Assembly (NCBI GenBank): GCA_024763035.1
Contig: JANTGG010000001.1
Span: forward strand, 62,001-126,000
DNA: 64,000 nt
Reading direction: 5' to 3'
DNA from: Desulfocapsa sp.
GTDB lineage: Bacteria; Desulfobacterota; Desulfobulbia; Desulfobulbales; Desulfocapsaceae
Shown: positions 8,841 to 16,690 of the stretch, piece by piece
Layout of the letters: every line of letters starts with the position of its first letter
How positions within the stretch are numbered: the stretch's first letter is position 1
The notes under the pieces: generated by a model
What the model was told of the DNA's origin: nothing
Database searches by the model: none
Seen by the model: the letters and a program-made list of their open reading frames with translations, nothing else
Made by a program: the position numbers and the translations under genes

Positions 8841-9902
8841 ATGAAATCATTTAATCTTTATTTTAAAATAATTACCAACAACAACTGTCCCCTGTATGAA
8901 AAGGGTGACCTGTTGACCTTGTCTGACAAAGCCCTTACCTGTCCTGAGCATAAGCCCACCTGCCTGATTCTTGTGCGGGAAATGACACAGCTGCTTTTTC
9001 GGCTGCTTGACGGGGGTGGGGCGGGAGCAGCGGAGAAAGGAGAGTTGTTCAGCTGCAGCGGGTGTTCCGGCTTGATTAAGTTCGGTCTGGTTTCAAAGGA
9101 GGAGGCAGCACTTCCCGTTTCCGAGCCTGCCGCTCCTGCACTTAGCGACGAGTCAAGGACATTGCTTGACTCCATACGAGATTTTCCACTGATACAGGCT
9201 ATTCCCGAAGATGATCTTGTCAAGGTGGTTGATCGACTCCGTAAGGAACGGGTGCATTCCGGTGCCACTCTTATCCGCAAGGGGCAATCCAGTATGTATC
9301 TGTATATCATTTTGTCCGGCAATATGGTGGTCAGTGATAAATCCCTTGTTATTGCGACCCTGGGACCCGGAGAAATCTGCGGGGAGATGAGTTATCTCGG
9401 TGGTGATACGGCGGGTGCGGATGTGAAAGCGATAACAGATGCTGAGGTTCTTTCCTTTGCAGGAGAAGATCTGAGCATGCTTCTTGACAGAAGTCCCGGA
9501 TTGCAGCTTTATATGGCAAAGGTTCTTGCCAGGCGACTGGGTAATGCCAACTCAGTCCGTTTTAACACCTTTGATGCATGCATGAGCGGCTGGCTGAGGG
9601 AAATGCCGCCGGCGGAACTGTTTCAGATCTTTCATATGAACCAGAAAACCGGTGTCCTCACCCTGGATTTCCCGGAAGGTATGGCAAAAGTCTCTTTTCG
9701 TGAAGGCTGCGTGATTAATGCTCAGTTTGGTGAGAAGACCAATCAGGAGGCCATCTTTGATATGCTTGGTGAAAAAGAAGGTCGCTATGCTTTTACAACT
9801 GGTCTCTCTCCCGAGGAGATGCGTTCTGCTGAAATTGGTGATTTTATGATGCTGCTGATGGAAGGCATAAAACGCGTTGATGAAACCGGGGAAGAATCTT
9901 GA
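8841..9902 (+). CDS. Cys-rich N-terminus, cyclic-nucleotide-binding and DUF4388 (PATAN-like) protein (353 aa)
   Basis: The first 80 residues carry Cys16, Cys34, Cys41, Cys72 and Cys75 (CPLYEKGD, CPEHKPTC, CSGCSG), a possible zinc or iron-sulfur site. A cNMP-binding domain occupies about 130-235 (LIRKGQSSMYLYIILSG, GEICGEMSYLGG). A DUF4388-like domain occupies about 250-340 (ELFQIFHMNQKTGVLTL, VSFREGCVINAQFGEKTNQEAIFDML). No DNA-binding domain follows, so a signalling adaptor is likelier than a CRP-type activator. It is divergent from the E2-like gene across an A/T-rich 205-base region, which suggests shared control. Confidence 0.85.
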   Translation: MKSFNLYFKIITNNNCPLYEKGDLLTLSDKALTCPEHKPTCLILVREMTQLLFRLLDGGGAGAAEKGELFSCSGCSGLIKFGLVSKEEAALPVSEPAAPALSDESRTLLDSIRDFPLIQAIPEDDLVKVVDRLRKERVHSGATLIRKGQSSMYLYIILSGNMVVSDKSLVIATLGPGEICGEMSYLGGDTAGADVKAITDAEVLSFAGEDLSMLLDRSPGLQLYMAKVLARRLGNANSVRFNTFDACMSGWLREMPPAELFQIFHMNQKTGVLTLDFPEGMAKVSFREGCVINAQFGEKTNQEAIFDMLGEKEGRYAFTTGLSPEEMRSAEIGDFMMLLMEGIKRVDETGEES

Positions 9903-9956
9903 AGCCCTGCAGCCGCTGTGGCTGTTAGAAAGTTCTTCTCACAGATGCCAACTGTC

Positions 9957-10001
9957 TCTGTTCCTTATTCCCTGACTTCTGTCATAAAAAAAATGAAGTT
10001 C
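9957..10001 (+). repeat. Degenerate relative of the repeat flank module
   Basis: CTGTTCCTTATTCCCTGACT followed by TCTGTCATAAAAAAAATGAA resembles the flank near 24655 (GTGCCTTACTCCCTGATTCC) and near 5587. Only this flank is recognisable here. Confidence 0.45.
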
Positions 10002-10090
10002 ATACCCAATAATCTGTCAGTGTGTTACAAACGCCCGCAAACTATTTTCGCTGACACAAGCTGTCAACCATTGTCGGCACTGTATCTGGC

Positions 10091-11320
10091 ATGAATGGGC
10101 ACAGAACGATTCTGCAGCTCTGCAGCCGGATAGAAACACATCCCGATCAACAGGCTTTGCTGCAGAAGTCCTGCAATGATTTCAGCGGCTGGGAAAGACT
10201 TCGTTTTTTCGCCGAGGAACAGGGGATGGGGCCCTTACTGCACCATCATCTTTCCGCCGTTGACGGGAAGTGGCCCGAAGCATTTTTTCGGGGTATGCTT
10301 GTGTCGAGGGTGCGACATAAGCAGGTCAATAGTCGTCTGCTGAATACTCTCGGATCTGTCCTGAGGGTATTTGAGGCAGAGGGGGTGCCCGTGCTCGTTC
10401 TCAAAGGTGCAGCTCTGTGTCAGACCCTTTATCCCGATATTGGCTTGCGTCCCATGCGGGATATTGATCTGTTGCTGGCCAAAGAAGATGTACAGCACGG
10501 TCATGATCTTCTCAGGAAAAACGGTTTTCAAGTATACCCCTGTGTTAGACCCGACGATCATTTTCATCTCTCACCACTGTATAAAAGTGTTGATTCCCTC
10601 CAGGTCTGTGTGGAACTGCACCACGGTCTTTTTCCTTCCTGCCCTCCCGGTTATCTCTCCCTGAGCTTCAGGGATTTGTATGCCAATGGACGTTCTTTTG
10701 ATGTGGACGGTGTCACGGCATATATGTTTGCCAGAGAAGAAATGTTGTATCATCTGTATGAACACGCATTTCACACTCCCCTTACCTATGAGCCCTTTAA
10801 ACTGATATCAGCTGCAGATATTGTCGCCCTTGTGGAAGCAGAACATGCTGAGTTGGACTGGGAGAAAATCGCGTCAATGTACCCCGGTGTCTTTCGTGCG
10901 TTGCCCTGTTTTCATTACCTAACTCCATGGACGGATGCTGTTCTGAGACACATTCCCCCGTTGCCGGGATCTGTGCCAGCTGGCGTCGGCAAGTCTTTCA
11001 GAGGGTGGCCGCAGGTACATCTTTCAGAGCAGAAACAGATTCCGCTTGCAACAAAAATCCACAGAACATTTTGTCCTCCAGCATGGTGGTTGCTGGTCTA
11101 CTATACTCCTGCCGGCCTCCTCTCTCTGTTCTGGTGCAGAATCTTCGGGCACACAAAGCATGTCTTCTGGTGGGGAAAACTCTACTGGAGAATTTTTCTG
11201 GACGAAAATGGAATGACAGCATCTTCCGACCAGAAAGCTCAGAAGTCTCGCATGGGCTCTTCGGTACTGAAGAACGGCAGGTTGGTGTTGAAGGGATTGG
11301 TCAGAAAATTCAGGGCATAA
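10091..11320 (+). CDS. PF14907-type nucleotidyltransferase family protein (409 aa)
   Basis: The family resembles MNT/antibiotic nucleotidyltransferases. The signature is VLVLKGAAL (101-109) followed by RPMRDIDLLL (120-129), with acidic residues Asp124 and Asp126 as the likely metal ligands. HFHLSPLY and VELHHGLF follow, as in this family. The C-terminus has a Trp-rich hydrophobic stretch (PPAWWLLVYYTPAGLLSLFW) that could touch the membrane. Such proteins often sit beside HprK-related kinases, and here the convergent neighbour 34 bases away begins with such a kinase. The substrate is unknown. Confidence 0.8.
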   Translation: MNGHRTILQLCSRIETHPDQQALLQKSCNDFSGWERLRFFAEEQGMGPLLHHHLSAVDGKWPEAFFRGMLVSRVRHKQVNSRLLNTLGSVLRVFEAEGVPVLVLKGAALCQTLYPDIGLRPMRDIDLLLAKEDVQHGHDLLRKNGFQVYPCVRPDDHFHLSPLYKSVDSLQVCVELHHGLFPSCPPGYLSLSFRDLYANGRSFDVDGVTAYMFAREEMLYHLYEHAFHTPLTYEPFKLISAADIVALVEAEHAELDWEKIASMYPGVFRALPCFHYLTPWTDAVLRHIPPLPGSVPAGVGKSFRGWPQVHLSEQKQIPLATKIHRTFCPPAWWLLVYYTPAGLLSLFWCRIFGHTKHVFWWGKLYWRIFLDENGMTASSDQKAQKSRMGSSVLKNGRLVLKGLVRKFRA

Positions 11321-11354
11321 GGCTGTGCTTCTCTTGTGATCGCTGATGTTTTCC

Positions 11355-14300
11355 TCAGTCCACTATTTTGTACGTCGGTATGATGTTGTAGTCGGCAGCA
11401 TAGAGTTTTTGTATTGTCTCTATCTGTTTCTCGGTGGGGGGCACTTTTTTTTGACGAACACGATTGTCGTGGGGGAGAGAATTGCAGCCGAGGACGTGGG
11501 TAACAAAATGCTCAAGGGCAGGCAGGGGCACGATGTGGTCAACATCTTCGGGAGTAAAGTAATCTGACTGCTTTCGCAGGTGTTCATCAATCAATAGAGG
11601 ATCAGGGATGGTGAGTATTTCTGCAGCCTTGTCTATAAAAGCATCCAGACTGATACCTGTGAGATTGTGCGTTGTGTAAAAAATATGTGGATAGGGAGGA
11701 TAGAGAACCTTGTTGTAGTATGTGGAGAGAAAGCGTTCCACCGGATCACGATACACCACAAAGCGGATATAATCCGAATAGCGTCTCAGAGATTCCTTGT
11801 CTGCTCTGTTGATGACCCTTCCCGGTTTTTCCTTAAATCCCCACACTGCATGAATGCCTCTGCCTGGAGAGGATTTGTGCGTTCTGCCATATTCCTCGAG
11901 GAAAATAAGATTCTTGAGAGACGTGCAGCCATTTTTGGAAATGGAAAGAAACATAAAGTGTTTCCGGGGACACAGAAAAAAGAAATTTCCCATGGCATCT
12001 TTACGTGCGTATGGGGGAAGGTTACTGCTCTGTTTTACTGTGGTTCGCTTGAAGAGAGCCGTGTCGCGTACGCGTCTGTTGGTCCTTTTGGAAGGAGCTG
12101 CTGTCAGTGTAAAACGATTTCGGTATTGTTCCTCTTCCTGTGGAAGCAGTTCCTGCTGCGAGGCAACGGCAGGCGAGGTGAGCAGGGAGAGTGAAAACGA
12201 CCGCAGATACTGATCGATTCCTCGATGCTTCCTGGTCCATTGACTTGTTTCCTCTATTTTGTCGGGGATATCGTTGAGAATTTTGTCGTAGACTGTGGAG
12301 TTATAGGCAAGGGCGTGGGTACAGGTTATTCCACGGGCGATGAGTAAAGAAGAGCAGCCGTCGACTTTTGCAAATGTTTTTCCCCAGCGGTGTCCACCGA
12401 GATAAAAGAGATCCCATGATTGTTTCTTCAGTTCGGCAATACTCTTTTCGAGATGTGGCAGGGTGCTGTCCAGAAAGAGTGCATCATCTTCAAAAACAAG
12501 TACATTTTTAAGTTTCTCTCTTTTGGCAGCTGCTATAATGGTCCGATGTGAGAGGGCGCATCCCACATGATGGTTTTCGGGGGTGGAAATAGCATGGAAA
12601 ACTCTGATGCGTCTGTGGATCCCAAGGGCTTGGAAACGGAGCTGCATTCTGTCCCATCGGCTGGATTCCGTGCTGAGAGTGATGCAGTAAATGGCATCAA
12701 AAAAGAAGAATGGTGAGGCGACCTCCTGCCGGCTCTGTTCCAGGAGCGGCAGGGCGGTGTCAATACCAAGATAGTCACAGAAATGCTTTTCCATATCTTC
12801 TGTCGGAAGATGCAACTCGGAACGTCCAATCTGATAGTTCCAGATTCGGTCGCTCCAGTTAAGGGAATAGGGAACTCCCAGAGGTCTGGCGAACCGGTGC
12901 AGCCAGCGCAAAAAGGGAAGGCATAGTGTTTTTCTGCCTTTTTGTCTGAATTTTTCGTGAATGTAGCCCTCCTCTCCCCCAAAACCACGAAAACGAGGGT
13001 TGAATCCCGGCCAGGCATCTTTACGGCAGGCAAAAAGCCCAAGCCCCTGCATGGGGATTTCAAAGGGTGCGGCATCGGCATCCTTTCCCCGGGGATCCGT
13101 GTCCCACTTTCCAAACATTCCCTCCTGCCAGACCGGGGACAGGTGCGTGCTGTAGCTTTGCAGGTTGTCACGGAGCATGGGACCCTGGAGGAGGTTCCCC
13201 CTGTCCAGGTTGTTTTCAAAATAGTCCAGCAGTTTTTTTATGGCTCCGGGAATAAGCAGGACGTGGCAGTCCAGACAGAGGACATGGTCACTGGCGGCGT
13301 GGGCAAAGATATGGTCGCGGACAGCCGTTCCCTGTACACCCTGCAACGGGATATAGCGATAGCCATGAATGGACTGATCCAGATGCTTGAGATGCCCGGA
13401 ACAGGGGCCGTCGGGGTGATTGTCGATGACAAGTATTTCGCATTTGTCAATGATTTCTGCATGATACATTTGTAATGCCTGGACAGTGAAGTATACTCCG
13501 TCGAAATCATCATATGTTGCCATGCCGATGGTAAGTTTACGCTTTGTCCCCTTCCTGGTTGCTGCAGGTACGGGAAAGGTTTTTACCTGATCTGCTTCCT
13601 TCTTTTCTTTGTGACCGGCAAGGAGGGGGCGGTAAATGTTGCGGAAAAGATGAAACCATTCCTGAAAAGATCCTGTGGGGCATGGGGTATGCAGCATACA
13701 GTCAAGAACAGGAAGGAGGAATGTTTCGAGTGTTTGCAATGTACTGTAGCGGACAAGTAATGCCGGTGTTTTTCTGGTCAGTGCTGCCAGTCTTCTGAAG
13801 TTGTCAACAGGATTGTTATGCGTTGGGGGAAGTGCAGTTAAAAGCTGTTTGGCGGCAACTGCAGGGCTTAAGGCCTCGATGTCCGGCAGTGGAGTGTTGC
13901 TGTGTTCAATAAAAAGAAGTAACGCGAGCTCACCAGTTGATACCGGCGGCTCTTCTGTTATCAGCTCTGCTGCAAAAAGGAGATGTTGGTCATTTTGCAG
14001 GCAGTTGTCAGAAAGCGGTAAGAAGGGGGAAAATCCTTCGAAGATATTCCGCCCCTCCTTCTGCAGGTGGATGGGTGTGTTGAGTCCGCTGAACTGCTTG
14101 TTCTCGTGTGGGAAATATGCCAGTTCGTCGCTGAGATAAGCATATCCGTGTGAGAGAAGCCAGCTGGTGAGCAGGCTTTTGCCGATCCCCATCCCGCCGG
14201 GCATCAGAACAGCCCTGTTGTCTCTCTGTACTGCTGCTCCCTGGAGCAGCAGACCTTTGCTGACGGCACTAGTCAATGAGTAGCTGCAGCGTCGTAAGAG

Positions 14301-14528
14301 GAGCAGGGAAAGGTCGGCTGGCGGGAGATTCTCGCCAATCAGAGCGTTGTCTGATATGACGGAAAAGAGCTGTGTCTTTGCATCATACAGGACTTTAATT
14401 CGTGGCTGTGCCGGTTTTTCAGGAGTTGAAAATCCGCGAAATGTGAAGTCGATAATCGATGCTGCCGCAGCCGGAAAAGAAATGGCAAGGGATTGCCCGG
14501 CAAAGGAAATCGATATCTCAGCCATCAT
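11355..14528 (-). CDS. Four-domain fusion: HprK-like kinase, GT2, GT25, sulfotransferase (1057 aa)
   Basis: Residues 1-280 resemble HprK-related kinases: LLLQGAAVQRDNRAVLMPGG then GMGIGKS (Walker A, Lys117) and YLSDELAYF. Residues 330-590 look like a GT2 glycosyltransferase (KLTIGMATYDDFDG, ILVIDN, GFGGEEGYIHEKF). Residues 610-805 look like a GT25 LPS-type glycosyltransferase (YCITLSTESSRWDRM, GCALSHRTII, VFEDDALF). Residues 846-1057 look like a carbohydrate sulfotransferase (SISKNGCTSLKNLI as PAPS 5' motif, VYRDPVERFLSTYYN as 3' motif). No signal peptide or membrane segment is visible. It lies downstream of the exported Ser/Thr-rich protein gene, a candidate substrate. The reading frame is unbroken. 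Confidence 0.85.
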   Translation of the reverse strand: MMAEISISFAGQSLAISFPAAAASIIDFTFRGFSTPEKPAQPRIKVLYDAKTQLFSVISDNALIGENLPPADLSLLLLRRCSYSLTSAVSKGLLLQGAAVQRDNRAVLMPGGMGIGKSLLTSWLLSHGYAYLSDELAYFPHENKQFSGLNTPIHLQKEGRNIFEGFSPFLPLSDNCLQNDQHLLFAAELITEEPPVSTGELALLLFIEHSNTPLPDIEALSPAVAAKQLLTALPPTHNNPVDNFRRLAALTRKTPALLVRYSTLQTLETFLLPVLDCMLHTPCPTGSFQEWFHLFRNIYRPLLAGHKEKKEADQVKTFPVPAATRKGTKRKLTIGMATYDDFDGVYFTVQALQMYHAEIIDKCEILVIDNHPDGPCSGHLKHLDQSIHGYRYIPLQGVQGTAVRDHIFAHAASDHVLCLDCHVLLIPGAIKKLLDYFENNLDRGNLLQGPMLRDNLQSYSTHLSPVWQEGMFGKWDTDPRGKDADAAPFEIPMQGLGLFACRKDAWPGFNPRFRGFGGEEGYIHEKFRQKGRKTLCLPFLRWLHRFARPLGVPYSLNWSDRIWNYQIGRSELHLPTEDMEKHFCDYLGIDTALPLLEQSRQEVASPFFFFDAIYCITLSTESSRWDRMQLRFQALGIHRRIRVFHAISTPENHHVGCALSHRTIIAAAKREKLKNVLVFEDDALFLDSTLPHLEKSIAELKKQSWDLFYLGGHRWGKTFAKVDGCSSLLIARGITCTHALAYNSTVYDKILNDIPDKIEETSQWTRKHRGIDQYLRSFSLSLLTSPAVASQQELLPQEEEQYRNRFTLTAAPSKRTNRRVRDTALFKRTTVKQSSNLPPYARKDAMGNFFFLCPRKHFMFLSISKNGCTSLKNLIFLEEYGRTHKSSPGRGIHAVWGFKEKPGRVINRADKESLRRYSDYIRFVVYRDPVERFLSTYYNKVLYPPYPHIFYTTHNLTGISLDAFIDKAAEILTIPDPLLIDEHLRKQSDYFTPEDVDHIVPLPALEHFVTHVLGCNSLPHDNRVRQKKVPPTEKQIETIQKLYAADYNIIPTYKIVD

Positions 14529-14563
14529 ACCTGCTGTGTGGAGGAATCGGGGAGAAGGACAAT

Positions 14564-14604
14564 AAAAAAAGAGGCAGGATCTGGTGACCCGAACCTCTTT
14601 TTTT
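14564..14604 (-). terminator. Terminator or attenuator between exported protein and fusion gene
   Basis: AAAAAAAGAGG (14564-14574) pairs perfectly with CCTCTTTTTTT (14594-14604) over a 19-base loop. On the minus strand a T-run follows. It lies between the two minus-strand genes, so most transcripts would stop after the small exported protein, giving more of it than of the downstream enzyme. Confidence 0.75.
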
Positions 14605-14640
14605 ACTGCTTACACGTATATACGGGAAAAATAGTCGATC

Positions 14641-15150
14641 TCAAGCACCACCGGTGGTTGTTGGAGACGGTGGAGCCGTTGTGGAGGGTGGAGCAGCCGG
14701 GATGGATATTGAACAGCTGGCAGATCCGTCTGCCCCCGTCACTGTTGTTTGTACGTTTACCTGTGTTATTCCGGGACCATCACTCAGGGTGGCTGTGCCG
14801 GAAAAAGTGCCGTCTGCTGCGGTGGTGGTGGTAATCGTTACGCTGGCACCAATGCTGCTGGTGGCGGTTATGCTCGTTGGCAGGCTTGCAGTGGGCGGGG
14901 TGACATAGCCACTGACACTGATTGAAACTGCTGAAGTGGATTGCGTTCCGCTCAGCAGGGTGAGGGAACAGGGGTCGTGCAGAGACGTGCCACTGGTGGC
15001 GGCGTGTGCCGGCATGACGATCTGGTCAACAATGGGGCTTGTCCACTTTGCGGGCAGAGTGTGGTATCCGGCCAGCGCTCCAACACCGACGGCGATTTTT
15101 TTGATGGCTTTTCTTCTTCCTGTACTTTTGACACTGGTTTTATCCGCCAT
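14641..15150 (-). CDS. Exported Ser/Thr-rich protein with RR leader and LPAxW...PAHA motif (169 aa)
   Basis: The N-terminus has a twin arginine (12-13) before a hydrophobic stretch (KIAVGVGALAGY), then LPAKWTSPIVDQIVMPAHA (32-50) followed by Ala/Thr/Ser. This resembles leaders ending LPAHAQTS that I have seen on small exported proteins of several phyla. The mature part is rich in Ser and Thr, has two cysteines (one near residue 61, one in SASCSIS) and ends in a Pro/Ser/Thr/Gly tail, with an Ig-like beta pattern. Tat or atypical Sec export is likely. The enzymes encoded downstream suggest glycosylation, sulfation or phosphorylation of this product; that is inference. Confidence 0.75.
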   Translation of the reverse strand: MADKTSVKSTGRRKAIKKIAVGVGALAGYHTLPAKWTSPIVDQIVMPAHAATSGTSLHDPCSLTLLSGTQSTSAVSISVSGYVTPPTASLPTSITATSSIGASVTITTTTAADGTFSGTATLSDGPGITQVNVQTTVTGADGSASCSISIPAAPPSTTAPPSPTTTGGA

Positions 15151-15328
15151 AGCTGAAGATCTCCTGCAAAAAAAATGGTTGAGTGAGTACCCTGTTTATT
15201 CAGTTTGTCACCACAGAAAAGAAAAAGGGATTCCCTGATGATATCAGTTTCGATTCTATGTTTCAATGAAAAAAAGAGATTGTGGTATCGGGAGCACTGA
15301 GATGAGTACCGCCCAGGCAGTAATAAGC

Positions 15329-15958
15329 TTATGTCCGGGAGAAGGGCGGCAGGTCACAGATCTCCATAAAGCTGTTCACATGGTATTCGGCGGGCAGCTC
15401 GTCATTTTTAAATCCAATCAGACGCATATTGCAGGCGGCGGAATGCTCCCGGTCGATAATTGAATCACCAATATAAATCGCCTCATCCGCATGGCACTGG
15501 CAGTAGTCGAGTATCTCGAGGAGGGCGTCAGGTGCCGGTTTGGGACGTTTTGCGTTTTCGGCTGTCATTACCTTGCAGAAGTAATGACCAAGCTTAAAGA
15601 TATCGAGAATCGGTTCCATGGTGTTGGTTCGGTTCGTGGAGATTGCCAGTTGATACTGTGGTTTGCAGAACTCCAGAAATTCTATCAGGTCTTCCTCCAT
15701 ATTCATAAACTTCAGAAAGGGGGCATAGCCGGTTTCTTCCCTGTACCGGTCTACGGCCTGCAGATCCTGCTCCGGATAGTGGCGGAAGATATGACTGGTG
15801 GATTCTTTGACATTGTGGATGTGTACATACTCAAGTTCTTCAGCATCCATCTGCGGATAGCCGAAGTGTTCCAGCAGCTGATTATAATAGGTCTGATTGG
15901 CAAATTTGGAGTCAAACATCACTCCGTCGCAATCAAAGATGACGAGTTTCAATGTCAT
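15329..15958 (-). CDS. HAD-family hydrolase, phosphoglycolate-phosphatase-like (209 aa)
   Basis: All four HAD motifs are visible: FDCDGVMFDS near the N-terminus with nucleophile Asp, ISTNRT, the lysine of AKRPKPAPDA and IGDSIIDREHSA. A helical cap lies between motifs I and II, as in subfamily IA phosphatases. The ATG at 15958 overlaps the TGA of the upstream ykgJ-like gene (ATGA), showing translational coupling, and is preferred to an in-frame start nine codons upstream. The substrate cannot be read from sequence. Confidence 0.88.
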   Translation of the reverse strand: MTLKLVIFDCDGVMFDSKFANQTYYNQLLEHFGYPQMDAEELEYVHIHNVKESTSHIFRHYPEQDLQAVDRYREETGYAPFLKFMNMEEDLIEFLEFCKPQYQLAISTNRTNTMEPILDIFKLGHYFCKVMTAENAKRPKPAPDALLEILDYCQCHADEAIYIGDSIIDREHSAACNMRLIGFKNDELPAEYHVNSFMEICDLPPFSRT

Positions 15959-16686
15959 GGGGTGAAGAGTTGTCTTTGCAGCCACTCTATGCCAAAAGTC
16001 AGCAGCTGTTCGTCCGTGAGATAGTTGTCCTTGTTGTCAGTATATGCCTGCTGGTCGGGCAGTTGCCCCACATCCAGCTTGCTGCGAAAGTTGTCAAGGT
16101 CGTAGAGGGCAAGGACAAAGAAGCTTTTCTGTTCTTCGGTCAGCCGCTTTCCCTGTCGTATCTGTTCGTGCTGCAGGATGGCCGCCACGGAGTCATTGAA
16201 GCGGTTATACTCCTCAAGCCCCTGCTTACGGCTGTACTGTTTCGCTGTCTGTGTCGCTTCTTCAGAAAATCCATGGCAGTGCGGTTCGTTAAGCAATACA
16301 AAAAACTGTCTGATAGAATCATCACTGTGTCGAACCGCCGCCCGTCCCATGGGGTATGTGCGGCAGGCCCCGGGTCTTCCGGGGTATACTGTGCATCCTG
16401 AATCTGCAACAAAGACACAGGATGCTCTGCCGTCATCGACCATGGTCAGGTAGAACCGGGGAAAGATATCGTTGCCCTCCTGTTCCATAATAACATAATC
16501 GTCGAGGAACTGAGTGGAACTGAGCCCGGTTTCCCGTTTCAGGCGCAGGATATCATAGGGCGTGAGGGCAAGCTCAAGCTGGCGGCAGCAGTCAGTGAAG
16601 CAGCTGACCTGCGGGTGACAGGCAAAGGAAAATGGCTCATTGTCCTCAATGGGCAGCACGTTGTCTGGAAGAGAGGGGTGGGTCAT
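15955..16686 (-). CDS. YkgJ-family cysteine-cluster protein (243 aa)
   Basis: The cysteines CHPQVSCFTDCC near residues 23-34, then CVF, GCTVYPGRPGACRTYP and a late CHGF, are the pattern of the YkgJ/Fe-S-oxidoreductase-like family (PF03692). It is thought to bind zinc or an iron-sulfur cluster. The function is unknown. The gene starts four bases after secDF ends and overlaps the HAD gene, so it sits inside a four-gene operon. Confidence 0.85.
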   Translation of the reverse strand: MTHPSLPDNVLPIEDNEPFSFACHPQVSCFTDCCRQLELALTPYDILRLKRETGLSSTQFLDDYVIMEQEGNDIFPRFYLTMVDDGRASCVFVADSGCTVYPGRPGACRTYPMGRAAVRHSDDSIRQFFVLLNEPHCHGFSEEATQTAKQYSRKQGLEEYNRFNDSVAAILQHEQIRQGKRLTEEQKSFFVLALYDLDNFRSKLDVGQLPDQQAYTDNKDNYLTDEQLLTFGIEWLQRQLFTP

Positions 16687-16690
16687 CTTC

